In this document: positions 1 through 5,683 of the stretch, one piece after another | How the letters are laid out: the number at the start of each line of letters is the position of its first letter | How positions within the stretch are numbered: the stretch's first letter is position 1 | DNA from: Chitinophagaceae bacterium | Lineage (GTDB): Bacteria > Bacteroidota > Bacteroidia > Chitinophagales > Chitinophagaceae | Reading direction: 5' to 3' | Assembly (NCBI GenBank): GCA_947378615.1 | Contig: CANCKV010000256.1 | Coordinates: 1-5,683, forward strand | DNA: 5,683 nucleotides | The notes under the pieces: model-generated | What the model saw: the letters and a program-made list of their open reading frames with translations, nothing else | Databases searched by the model: none | What the model was told of the DNA's origin: nothing | Program-made: the position numbers and the translations under genes

Positions 1-435
1 TTATTTTTTCAAAAGATTTGCACTTACAATAAAGCCATTTACCATGATTAAGTTTGTAAATGGATTCGATTCATTGAGTTTTTGACAAGAGAATTCCTCA
101 TCAAATTGCCTAATTTTTAGTAAATCCCTTATCTGTTTCGATTTTCCAGTAACAGTACTTTTATTTGCACCAAAAAAAATACTGATATCATCTACACTTA
201 TGTAGTGTTCGTTACTTCTATCGAACAAAAAGTTTACAGTAGCAATGCTATGAATTACAGATGCTGCCCAAATGTTTAGTTGCCCCGTTTCAAATGGAGG
301 TTGTCTTTTTCTTCCCAATTTTTTTATCAGCTTTTCTGAAAGTAAAAAGTATTCCTCATTCAATTTTTCTGCACAAAAAGGCTTTAGTTGTTCGATAATT
401 GTGTTTTGTCTTGCTAATAATTCTTGTTTTTCCAT
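1..435 (-). CDS. DUF6398-type protein of unknown function
   Basis: A complete 144-residue soluble protein with no signal peptide or membrane segment. The layout resembles the family I know as DUF6398: an N-terminal helical part ending in FCAEKLNEEYF (20-30), a basic GRKRQPPF block (41-48), then a core with IWAASVIHSIATVNFLFD (55-72). Residues 81-106 (VDDISIFFGANKSTVTGKS and following) look like a helix-turn-helix in which the NKSTVTGK segment would be the recognition helix, so DNA binding is possible but not shown. The family has no function that I know of. The start is the ATG at 433-435 on the complement; a stop is present at 1-3. It is transcribed away from the sigma-factor gene, and no clear promoter or strong Shine-Dalgarno was seen upstream. 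The family name is from memory of its motifs; a different HTH-like family is the main alternative. Confidence 0.75.
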   Translation of the reverse strand: MEKQELLARQNTIIEQLKPFCAEKLNEEYFLLSEKLIKKLGRKRQPPFETGQLNIWAASVIHSIATVNFLFDRSNEHYISVDDISIFFGANKSTVTGKSKQIRDLLKIRQFDEEFSCQKLNESNPFTNLIMVNGFIVSANLLKK

Positions 436-567
436 TGATGATTTATTTTATTTAATTTGAAGAAAAGTAAATAAACAAATTATTTTTTAATTGTGCAAAT
501 TGAAACTTAATCAAATGTTTTTTTGTAATGTAAATAAAGGGATATTTGCCATTATTTTAAGTTTTAA

Positions 568-588
568 ACTTTTGTATTATTCAAAAGT
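568..588. repeat. Perfect 7-bp inverted repeat upstream of the sigma-factor gene
   Basis: ACTTTTG (568-574), a 7-base spacer, then CAAAAGT (582-588). It lies 31 bases before the chosen sigma-factor start and is the only clear dyad in the divergent 436-619 spacer. It could be an operator for a dimeric regulator or a weak hairpin in the 5' leader. Being AT-rich, it could also be chance. Confidence 0.35.
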
Positions 589-619
589 CAATCTAGAAAA
601 TATTCCAAAAAAAGGTTGC

Positions 620-1168
620 ATGCATTTAGAAGATAAGGAACTTCTTGGTCTTTTTAGAGAATCCTCTACAAGAGAAATAGCATTTACTGCTATTATCAAG
701 AAGTTTCAGGAGAAACTTTATTGGCATATAAGAAAAATGGTCATTAGTCATGACGATACTAATGACATGCTTCAGAATGTGTTCATTAAAGTTTGGAAGG
801 GATTAGATAGCTTTAGGGAGGATAGTCAATTATACACGTGGTTATATCGAGTGGCCACAAATGAGTGTTTGACTTTCTTAGAACAAAAAAAGAAGAAATC
901 AACTATCAGTTTAGGCGATGAGGATAATGGGCTGAGTAACACAATTAGGGCGGACAAGAACTTTGATGCAAATAGATTGGAATGGAAGTTGCAATTGGCC
1001 ATTCAGAAGTTACCTGAACGGCAACGTTTAGTATTCAATTTGAGATATTATGATGACATGCCTTATGAACAGATGAGTAGGATGCTAGAAACAAGCGAAG
1101 GGGCATTGAAGGCAAGCTATCATCATGCTGCAAAAAAGATAGAGCAATATATATTAAGTGGATTATAA
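620..1168 (+). CDS. ECF-type sigma-70 family RNA polymerase sigma factor
   Basis: A 182-residue cytoplasmic sigma factor that would direct core RNA polymerase to a small regulon. Region 2 spans about 22-92: the core-binding helix is DDTNDMLQNVFIKVWKGL (45-62), followed by the -10-recognising part around LYTWLYRVATNECLTFLEQ (71-89). A lysine-rich and acidic linker (about 90-118) leads to region 4 (about 122-178), with LPERQRLVFNLRYYDDMPYE (131-150) and a helix-turn-helix ending in EGALKASYHHAAKKI (160-174). The length is normal for ECF factors, with no extra domain. The frame stays open back to a TTG at 491, but residues before 620 do not resemble a sigma factor. The ATG at 620 has AAAGG four bases upstream and puts region 2 at the expected distance. 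Fifty-nine bases downstream starts the likely anti-sigma gene. Target promoters and inducing signal cannot be read from the sequence. Confidence 0.93.
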   Translation: MHLEDKELLGLFRESSTREIAFTAIIKKFQEKLYWHIRKMVISHDDTNDMLQNVFIKVWKGLDSFREDSQLYTWLYRVATNECLTFLEQKKKKSTISLGDEDNGLSNTIRADKNFDANRLEWKLQLAIQKLPERQRLVFNLRYYDDMPYEQMSRMLETSEGALKASYHHAAKKIEQYILSGL

Positions 1169-1227
1169 ATTTATTATTCTTTAAGCGATTAAACATATTC
1201 GATTCAAAAAAGTCTTCTGAATAAGTA

Positions 1228-1974
1228 ATGATAAAACATACAACGATAGAAAAAACATTTGGTAGCAACAGCTTAGAAACAAACAAATTTGTTACAGGTA
1301 TTCATTTGCCTTATCAAGTGGATGATGCTTATTTTGATGGATTTCCTCAAAAGATGCTTGAAATTGTTTTTTCTAGTGAAAATAGTAAGCACCCTAATTT
1401 CTCTATTCCAGAAAATTACTTCTCCGGGTTAGCTGATAATATTCTGAATCGAATTAAAGAAGATAATTTAAAGAAAGATTTAGAAGGAGAATCCCCTTTG
1501 AACAAGGTTTCTAAAGTTCATTTGTACAATCTCCCCGAAGGTTATTTCGAGAATTTTAGTTTGTCAATTGGTGAAGATTTAGAGGAAGAAACTATAATAA
1601 AAGAATCAGATAAATCAGAAGGTGCAAAGATTGTATCTATTGATAGGTATAAAAAATGGATGAATATTGCTGTAGCTGCTTCACTTTTAGGAATTGTAAT
1701 TACTTCTGCAATCTTATTTTCAACTAAATCAAACAGCTCAGAAAGATATCTTTCCTATAAGTCAGTTGATGTAAAGGGTAGTGTCAAGAAACTTTCTGAT
1801 GATGAATTGGTGAAATATTTGAATACAGATGTTGAAGCTGCGAGTGTAGATATGACAATAACCGATGACGGTGCAGAACCTGATGTGGATCAACGTATTA
1901 AGTCTGTTTCTGACTTTGACTTAGATTCATATTTACAGGAATCAGCTACTTCAAATGTGAAAAAGGGTATATAA
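1228..1974 (+). CDS. Single-pass membrane protein, probable anti-sigma factor
   Basis: A 248-residue protein with one strong transmembrane segment at about 144-164 (MNIAVAASLLGIVITSAILF), preceded by basic residues R140, K142 and K143, so the N-terminus should be cytoplasmic. The N-terminal half carries three copies of a short motif, roughly PxxYFxxF then IL: around Y35-F36, P61 to L73 and P103 to I114. The part after the membrane is acidic and has two similar boxes, LSDDELVKYLNT (189-200) and VSDFDLDSYLQE (227-238). There is no cysteine, so it is not a zinc-binding (ZAS) anti-sigma factor. I assign anti-sigma function from its place between the sigma factor and a secreted sensor, and from its topology; no named domain is recognised. 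It would tether and inhibit the sigma factor at the inner membrane until a periplasmic signal arrives. The start is the ATG at 1228. Confidence 0.72.
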   Translation: MIKHTTIEKTFGSNSLETNKFVTGIHLPYQVDDAYFDGFPQKMLEIVFSSENSKHPNFSIPENYFSGLADNILNRIKEDNLKKDLEGESPLNKVSKVHLYNLPEGYFENFSLSIGEDLEEETIIKESDKSEGAKIVSIDRYKKWMNIAVAASLLGIVITSAILFSTKSNSSERYLSYKSVDVKGSVKKLSDDELVKYLNTDVEAASVDMTITDDGAEPDVDQRIKSVSDFDLDSYLQESATSNVKKGI

Positions 1975-2099
1975 CATACTAGGTTTACAAAGTGAAATTA
2001 TAATAGTGATTGAATAACTTGATTTTTAAGGAATCTAATCTTTTCAGGTCTTAAGAAATGAGGTTATAAATGGTATCAAAAGTTAGGGATATTAAGGGA

Positions 2100-2552
2100 A
2101 TGAAAATAAAGCGCATTATATTATTAGTATTAGTACTTGCATTCAAATTTTTGGAAGCGCAGAATCCTAATCCTATTAAACAGGCGTCTATTCAAGCATT
2201 AAAAGTAGCCTTTATCACAAAGGATTTATTTCTCACGACGGATGAGGCTCAGAAGTTTTGGCCTGTTTATAATAATTACATTGAAGAATTAAAAAAAGTA
2301 AAGAAAGATAGCAAGGATGATGTTTTATTATTAGAAGAAAAGTCATTGTTAGTAAAAAAGAAATACAGTTTGGAGTTTAAAAAGATTTTACTTTCTGATG
2401 ATAGGGCAAATAAGGTGTTTCTTGCCGACCGTGACTTTGCAATGTTTATTAAGAAGGAATTACAAGATCGACAAAAGTTGCGTTCTCAAAGACAAGGATT
2501 TGGGGATATTGATAAAAACAATAAACCGGCCACCCGACAAACTGATTATTAA
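2100..2552 (+). CDS. Secreted helical protein, 'sensor of ECF-type sigma factor' type
   Basis: A 150-residue protein with a clear signal peptide: basic MKIKR, hydrophobic IILLVLVLAF, and probable cleavage after LEA-20 just before Gln21. The mature part is highly charged and helical. Its segment ALKVAFITKDLFLTTDEAQK (33-52), continuing into FWPVYNNY (53-60), matches small Bacteroidota proteins called 'sensor of ECF-type sigma factor', distantly like the Spy/CpxP/CnrX helical-hairpin group. The tail after about 130 is polar and probably disordered. The mature protein has neither His nor Cys, so metal binding as in CnrX is unlikely. An ATG at 2070 in frame would add ten residues before the signal peptide; 2100 is preferred because it gives a standard signal peptide, with an AGGG at 2084-2087 upstream. 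It follows the anti-sigma gene by 125 bases, probably in the same transcript, and may set the anti-sigma's activity from the periplasm. Confidence 0.78.
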   Translation: MKIKRIILLVLVLAFKFLEAQNPNPIKQASIQALKVAFITKDLFLTTDEAQKFWPVYNNYIEELKKVKKDSKDDVLLLEEKSLLVKKKYSLEFKKILLSDDRANKVFLADRDFAMFIKKELQDRQKLRSQRQGFGDIDKNNKPATRQTDY

Positions 2553-2566
2553 ATTAAGGGCATAAA

Positions 2567-2586
2567 AAACTCATTTTATTGAGTTT
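2567..2586 (+). terminator. Hairpin after the sigma module, weak terminator
   Basis: AAACTCA (2567-2573), a 6-base loop, and TGAGTTT (2580-2586) form a perfect 7-bp stem 15 bases after the stop codon of the secreted-sensor gene, followed by the T-rich ATACTTTTATT. The stem is short and A/T-rich and the U tract is interrupted, so termination may be partial. Confidence 0.5.
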
Positions 2587-2669
2587 ATACTTTTATTAAT
2601 TACCATTTTGACCTTTAGAATCCATAATATACCGCTTTTAACAAAACCTTTCGCTATAGTTCTTCACAA

Positions 2670-2697
2670 TTTGCTTTTTAAAAGTATCTTTATTTTG
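2670..2697 (+). promoter_or_regulatory. Possible promoter of the response-regulator gene
   Basis: TTTG (2670-2673), 16 bases, then TTATTTTG (2690-2697) resemble the Bacteroidota -33 (TTTG) and -7 (TAnnTTTG) elements with one mismatch in the -7 box. The spacing is slightly short, and an overlapping TATCTTTA (2685-2692) is an equal but differently spaced -7 candidate. In such AT-rich DNA this match is weak evidence. Confidence 0.25.
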
Positions 2698-2711
2698 AAT
2701 TAATAAATAAT

Positions 2712-3413
2712 ATGATCATGGAAGAAAGAAAATATCGCATTTTGTTATGTGAAGATGATACCAACTTAGGTATGGTATTAAAGAATTATTTGGAATTGAA
2801 TGATTATGAAGTGGTTTTAGAGCGCGATGGAAGATTGGGCTTTGCGGCATTTCAAAGAGAAAAATTCGACATCTGTTTACTAGATGTGATGATGCCTCAT
2901 GTGGACGGTTTTGCATTAGCAGAAGACATCAGGGATATCGACCCCGATGTTCCATTATTCTTTTTGAGTGCAAAAACCATGAAAGAAGATATTATTAATG
3001 GTTACAAACTAGGTGCTGATGATTATGTAACGAAGCCTTTTGACAGTGAAGTACTGTTGATGAAAATCAAAGCTATCTTAAAACGTAACGAAGAAGAAAT
3101 TCGAGTGAGTGAAAACACTGAATTTGATTTGGGTGGCTATCATTTTAATCCAAAATTGCGTCAGCTAATCATCGAAGGAAAGACTAGCACGCTTTCTCCA
3201 AAAGAAAATGATTTGTTGAAAATGCTTGCTGAATACAAAAATGATTTGTTGCCAAGAGAAAAGGCCTTGAAAAGAATTTGGGGTAGTGATACTTATTTCA
3301 ATGGTCGTAGTATGGATGTTTATATTGCTAAACTTCGTAAATATTTAAAGGACGATCCTAATATTGAAATTGTAAATATTCATGGTAATGGATTTAGATT
3401 AGTTGCTCCTTAA
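2712..3413 (+). CDS. OmpR-family response regulator, RprY-like
   Basis: A 233-residue two-component response regulator that would bind DNA when phosphorylated. The receiver domain (about 8-124) has the acidic pocket E14-D15-D16, the phospho-acceptor D58 in LLDVMMP, S86 in FFLSAK (the conserved Thr/Ser switch), Y105 and K108-P109 in DDYVTKPF; all key residues are present. A short linker leads to a winged-helix effector domain (about 136-232) with the recognition helix near RSMDVYIAKLRKYL (199-212) and the wing ending NIHGNGFRLV. The receiver, particularly the CEDD, LDVMMP and KEDI..G.K.GADDY stretches, resembles RprY of Bacteroides. No histidine kinase is adjacent: the genes on either side are the sigma module and convergent ruvB, so its partner is encoded elsewhere. 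The ATG at 2712 is used; ATG 2718 is equally possible and would remove two residues. Confidence 0.93.
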   Translation: MIMEERKYRILLCEDDTNLGMVLKNYLELNDYEVVLERDGRLGFAAFQREKFDICLLDVMMPHVDGFALAEDIRDIDPDVPLFFLSAKTMKEDIINGYKLGADDYVTKPFDSEVLLMKIKAILKRNEEEIRVSENTEFDLGGYHFNPKLRQLIIEGKTSTLSPKENDLLKMLAEYKNDLLPREKALKRIWGSDTYFNGRSMDVYIAKLRKYLKDDPNIEIVNIHGNGFRLVAP

Positions 3414-3481
3414 TAAATTTATGATTAGAGTTATTAAAGTGATTAATTATGATTCTTGAAAGTTAAATATTAATAGAATAC

Positions 3482-3517
3482 AATGCCCTGTTTCATCATA
3501 AATTGAAACAGGGCATT
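3482..3517. terminator. Bidirectional intrinsic terminator between the response regulator and ruvB
   Basis: AATGCCCTGTTTCA (3482-3495), an 8-base loop, and TGAAACAGGGCATT (3504-3517) form a perfect 14-bp stem with a GC core. TTCTATTTTATC follows on the plus strand, and on the minus strand TGTATTCTATTAAT follows. It lies 68 bases after the response-regulator stop and 27 bases after the ruvB stop on the opposite strand, as expected for a shared terminator of convergent genes. Confidence 0.9.
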
Positions 3518-3544
3518 TCTATTTTATCGAATTTACACTCTTTC

Positions 3545-4573
3545 CTAACTAAATAAATTCGGATGCTTACCTGCAAAAGGTTTCAGTCCCATGTGACTAT
3601 ATGCTTTTTCTGTGGCTTCCCTACCACGAGGTGTTCTTTGCAAAAATCCTTCTTTAATTAAAAAAGGTTCATATACTTCTTCAATTGTTCCAGGCTCTTC
3701 TCCAACTGCTGTTGCAATTGTGGTCAACCCTACAGGTCCTCCTTTGAACTTCTCAATAATAGCAGTCAATATTCTGTTATCCATTTCATCTAAGCCATGT
3801 TCATCTACATTTAGTGCTTTCAAAGCATGTTGGGTAATACCCAAATCTATTTGTCCGTCGTTAAGCACCTGAGCAAAATCCCTTACTCTTCTCAATAATC
3901 CATTAGCAATACGAGGAGTGCCTCGACTTCTGCGGGCGATTTCATGTGCAGCGTCATCTTGAATACTCGTATTTAAGATTTGAGCACTTCTGATGATAAT
4001 CTTTTTTAATGTGGCTGCATCGTAATATTCTAATCTAGACTTAATGCCAAAACGAGATAGGAGAGGAGCCGTCAACAATCCGCTTCTTGTTGTTGCGCCA
4101 ACCAATGTGAAAGGGTTCAGATTGATTTGAATACTTCTAGCATTAGGACCTGTATCAATCATGATATCAATCCTGAAATCCTCCATAGCTGCATAGAGAT
4201 ACTCTTCTACAACTGTGCTTAATCTATGAATTTCGTCAATAAATAAAACATCATTAGGCTGTAAATTAGTCAATAAGCCAGCAAGGTCTCCTGGTTTTTC
4301 TATAACAGGACCGCTAGTTTCTTTGATATTTACGCCTAATTCATTGGCAACAATCCTACTCAGCGTTGTTTTTCCTAATCCCGGAGGTCCATGAAATAGC
4401 ACATGATCCAAAGCTTCGCCTCTTATTTTGGCCGCTTTAATAAAAATGAGTAGGTTCTCAATTAATTGAGGTTGTCCACTAAACTCGTCAATCATCGACG
4501 GTCGAATAGTATTCTCAAACTCTTTATCGGCACTTGAGATTGTATCAGTCTTATGTAAATTTTCGTTTGCCAT
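3545..4573 (-). CDS. ruvB: Holliday junction branch migration DNA helicase RuvB
   Basis: A complete 342-residue AAA+ ATPase. RuvB forms hexameric rings that, with RuvA, drive branch migration of Holliday junctions for RuvC to resolve, in recombinational repair. The AAA+ core has the Walker A motif [10 protein letters not shown] (61-70), Walker B LFIDEIH (110-116), sensor 1 GATTRSG (159-165), the arginine finger R174 in LLSRFG, and sensor 2 at [15 protein letters not shown] (218-232). The C-terminal winged helix carries the conserved KFKGGPVGL (275-283) and RTPRGREAT (313-321). The length is usual and no catalytic residue is missing. The start at the ATG on 4571-4573 gives the normal short variable N-terminus before [13 protein letters not shown] (22-34). 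The gene stands alone, as is common outside Proteobacteria; ruvA and ruvC are not in the window. Its promoter is unusually near the start codon. Confidence 0.98.
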   Translation of the reverse strand: MANENLHKTDTISSADKEFENTIRPSMIDEFSGQPQLIENLLIFIKAAKIRGEALDHVLFHGPPGLGKTTLSRIVANELGVNIKETSGPVIEKPGDLAGLLTNLQPNDVLFIDEIHRLSTVVEEYLYAAMEDFRIDIMIDTGPNARSIQINLNPFTLVGATTRSGLLTAPLLSRFGIKSRLEYYDAATLKKIIIRSAQILNTSIQDDAAHEIARRSRGTPRIANGLLRRVRDFAQVLNDGQIDLGITQHALKALNVDEHGLDEMDNRILTAIIEKFKGGPVGLTTIATAVGEEPGTIEEVYEPFLIKEGFLQRTPRGREATEKAYSHMGLKPFAGKHPNLFS

Positions 4574-4578
4574 CGCTC

Positions 4579-4607
4579 CAAAAATAGTTAATTATAAGCA
4601 GTAACAA
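4579..4607 (-). promoter_or_regulatory. Bacteroidota-type promoter of ruvB
   Basis: Read on the minus strand: TTG (4607-4605), 18 bases, then TATTTTTG (4586-4579), a full match to the TAnnTTTG -7 element with usual -33 spacing. Only GAGCG separates the -7 box from the ruvB ATG, so transcription should start at or within a few bases of the start codon. Confidence 0.55.
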
Positions 4608-4713
4608 GATTTGAATAATAAAACAGGTCGATTTGTCTTTTTTGTTCGGGATTAGTTGATGTTTTGAATTAGAATAATGCTTTTGAAGGGTACTTTTTCG
4701 GATTCCATAAAGG

Positions 4714-4734
4714 AAGGACTTACTTTAAGTCTTT
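4714..4734. repeat. Inverted repeat upstream of the DinB-like gene
   Basis: AAGGACTTA (4714-4722), a 3-base spacer CTT, and TAAGTCTTT (4726-4734) form a 9-bp dyad with one G-T pair, 26 bases before the DinB-like start codon. It may be an operator overlapping the promoter region or a leader hairpin. No clean -33/-7 pair was found to place it relative to transcription. Confidence 0.35.
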
Positions 4735-4760
4735 GATTTGCACCAAATAAACAAATTGAT

Positions 4761-5264
4761 ATGCTCAAAGAAACATTACAAAAGAATATCGTAAAAGATT
4801 TGAAGGTAGTTAGACGTTTGATTACGAAGATAAGTCCTGAAACAGCCGACTTTCGACCTGTTGAAAATGTTAGAAGTATGCTTGAAGTGCTTCAATATTT
4901 AAGTAGTTGTAGTACCAATATTATTCGATTTTGGTATAATGAAGATCAATCCGACCCTCGAGGTTTTCTCACAAAACTAAGAAAGGATGATCCGATTGTC
5001 ACTTTAGAAAATGCTTTGTCAATTTTTGATGCTCAAATAGCATTTGTAAATGAATTGTTTGTAACCATAAGTGAGGAAGATATTCAAACTAAACAAGTTG
5101 TGTATCCGTGGGGTGGTAAAGGGACTCTAGGTGAAGGAATCCTTGAAACAAGCATCAAATGGCTTGCGGCTTACAAAATGCAATTGTTTCTGTACATCAA
5201 AATTTCTTCAGGACAAAGTCTAACTACACCTGATTTGTGGCATAAGATTGAAATTGATTCTTAA
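4761..5264 (+). CDS. DinB-superfamily protein without metal-ligand histidines
   Basis: A 167-residue soluble, mostly helical protein. The stretch KISPETADFRPVENVRSMLE (23-42), followed by VLQYLSS, and the C-terminal WLAAYKMQLFLYIK (134-147) match the four-helix-bundle DinB family, some members of which are metal-dependent thiol transferases or damage-inducible proteins. Typical members coordinate a divalent metal with three His. Here the positions that I align with them hold Y46, W134 and Y138, and the only histidine is H161 near the C-terminus, so metal-dependent catalysis looks unlikely. A branch of Bacteroidota and Proteobacteria DinB-like proteins with LQYLS and AAYRMQLFLYLK motifs looks the same; their role is unknown to me. 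The start ATG at 4761 is 187 bases from the divergent ruvB start. The gene is convergent with the next one and appears monocistronic. Confidence 0.8.
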   Translation: MLKETLQKNIVKDLKVVRRLITKISPETADFRPVENVRSMLEVLQYLSSCSTNIIRFWYNEDQSDPRGFLTKLRKDDPIVTLENALSIFDAQIAFVNELFVTISEEDIQTKQVVYPWGGKGTLGEGILETSIKWLAAYKMQLFLYIKISSGQSLTTPDLWHKIEIDS

Positions 5265-5279
5265 GGTTTTATATTTATT

Positions 5280-5316
5280 CGAGGGACAATTGATTGTAAA
5301 ATCATATTGTCTCTTG
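5280..5316. terminator. Hairpin between convergent DinB-like and SAM-hydrolase genes
   Basis: CGAGGGACAAT (5280-5290) pairs with ATTGTCTCTTG (5306-5316) over 11 bp including three G-U pairs on the plus-strand RNA. Inside, TGAT (5291-5294) pairs with ATCA (5301-5304) around a 6-base loop, with one bulged T (5305). No good U tract follows on either strand, so it is a probable but imperfect terminator. The minus-strand version replaces the G-U pairs with A-C mismatches and would be weaker, so it fits the plus-strand gene better. Confidence 0.5.
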
Positions 5317-5333
5317 TAATAGATAACTTTCAT

Positions 5334-5683
5334 TTATTTTCCTTCAAAGAATATTTTTACTGTTTGATAAAACCAATTGTTCTGTTTTACATTGCCAGTT
5401 TTATTCATTTTTTCATGGTACCCTTGTAAGCCAAATAAACTAGCGATATTTCCCTTGTTTACAGCTATTTCTAGATACCCTGCCGAATTAAACCAAGCTA
5501 GATTATCTCCTTCAGGTGCATTTGCATAGTTATCACTTATTTTATCTATTTTTTCGTTTCTAGAAAAAAGAATAATGAATTTTCTTCCCCTTCTTTGTTC
5601 TTCGAATTCATTTTTAGTGATATTGATGATTACATTTTCAAAATTATCTATGAAAAGAATCTGACCCTCAATCCATTCATCAC
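5334..5683 (-). CDS. SAM hydrolase/halogenase-family (DUF62) protein, C-terminal part
   Basis: An open frame entering from the right edge and ending at TAA (5336-5334); the visible 115 residues are the C-terminal beta-barrel domain. They include GQILFIDNFENVIINIT (6-22 of the visible part), matching the family's iDxFGNxxTNI strand, then YANAPEGDNLAWFNSAGYLE (52-71) and IAVNKGNIASLFGL (72-85), matching the conserved 'p.Ge.l...NS.G.leIav..gnAa..lg' block. The family, SAM hydroxide adenosyltransferases and related fluorinases/chlorinases, cleaves S-adenosylmethionine to adenosine (or a 5'-halo-adenosine) and methionine; plain hydrolase activity is much commoner. The N-terminal catalytic domain and start codon lie outside the window, so the nucleophile class cannot be judged. 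NFEN replaces the usual FGN, which I believe is common in Bacteroidota members. The gene converges on the DinB-like gene. Confidence 0.85.
   Translation of the reverse strand, partial: DEWIEGQILFIDNFENVIINITKNEFEEQRRGRKFIILFSRNEKIDKISDNYANAPEGDNLAWFNSAGYLEIAVNKGNIASLFGLQGYHEKMNKTGNVKQNNWFYQTVKIFFEGK

Noticed and set aside
522..548. TTTG-N15-GATATTTG as a promoter of the sigma-factor gene
   Set aside because: The spacing is too short and the -7 box has a mismatch; similar matches are expected by chance in such AT-rich DNA.
491..619. N-terminal extension of the sigma factor to a TTG at 491 or ATG at 515
   Set aside because: The added residues have no sigma-factor resemblance, and ATG 620 has a closer ribosome-binding sequence and the expected family length.
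1180..1193. TTTAA-GCGA-TTAAA mini-hairpin with a GNRA-like loop between sigma and anti-sigma genes
   Set aside because: A five-pair A/T stem is too weak to support a regulatory or terminator call.
1035..1286. Minus-strand open frame across the end of the sigma factor and the start of the anti-sigma gene
   Set aside because: It overlaps two well-supported genes and has no recognisable protein features.
2070..2099. Longer start for the secreted sensor protein
   Set aside because: It would place ten charged residues ahead of an otherwise standard signal peptide.
3612..3872. Plus-strand open frame inside ruvB
   Set aside because: It is the antisense shadow of a highly conserved gene.

Overview
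The window is AT-rich, gene-dense bacterial chromosome, most probably from the Bacteroidota (a Chitinophagaceae- or Flavobacteriia-like lineage; the rank is inference). The signs are an RprY-type response regulator, a sigma factor / membrane anti-sigma / secreted sensor trio of the kind common in that phylum, a signal peptide apparently cut just before Gln, weak or absent Shine-Dalgarno sequences, and a good TTG-N18-TAnnTTTG promoter, the form used by the Bacteroidota housekeeping sigma factor. No mobile element, tRNA, rRNA or CRISPR array was seen, and no gene-free stretch exceeds 300 bases.

Left part: a DUF6398-type gene of unknown function lies on the minus strand (1-435). A 184-base spacer separates it from a divergent three-gene block on the plus strand: an ECF sigma factor (620-1168), a single-pass membrane protein that is probably its anti-sigma factor (1228-1974), and a small secreted alpha-helical protein of the 'sensor of ECF-type sigma factor' type (2100-2552). 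The likely circuit is that the secreted protein and the C-terminal part of the membrane protein sense the periplasm, while the N-terminal part of the membrane protein holds the sigma factor. The block ends at a small hairpin (2567-2586).

Middle: an OmpR/RprY-like response regulator (2712-3413, plus) has no histidine kinase gene beside it. It converges on ruvB (3545-4573, minus), the Holliday-junction helicase motor. A strong symmetric hairpin between them (3482-3517) probably terminates both. The ruvB promoter lies so close to its ATG that the message should be leaderless or nearly so.

Right part: a DinB-superfamily protein lacking the usual His metal ligands (4761-5264, plus) converges on the C-terminal end of a SAM hydrolase/halogenase-family (DUF62) gene (5334-5683, minus) that runs off the window. 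A wobble-paired hairpin sits between them.

Most genes are ordinary. The most interesting parts are the three-gene sigma module, where the membrane protein carries three PxxYF-like repeats on the cytoplasmic side and two YL-box repeats on the other and neither it nor the secreted protein has a cysteine; the apparently leaderless ruvB; and the metal-less DinB-like protein.
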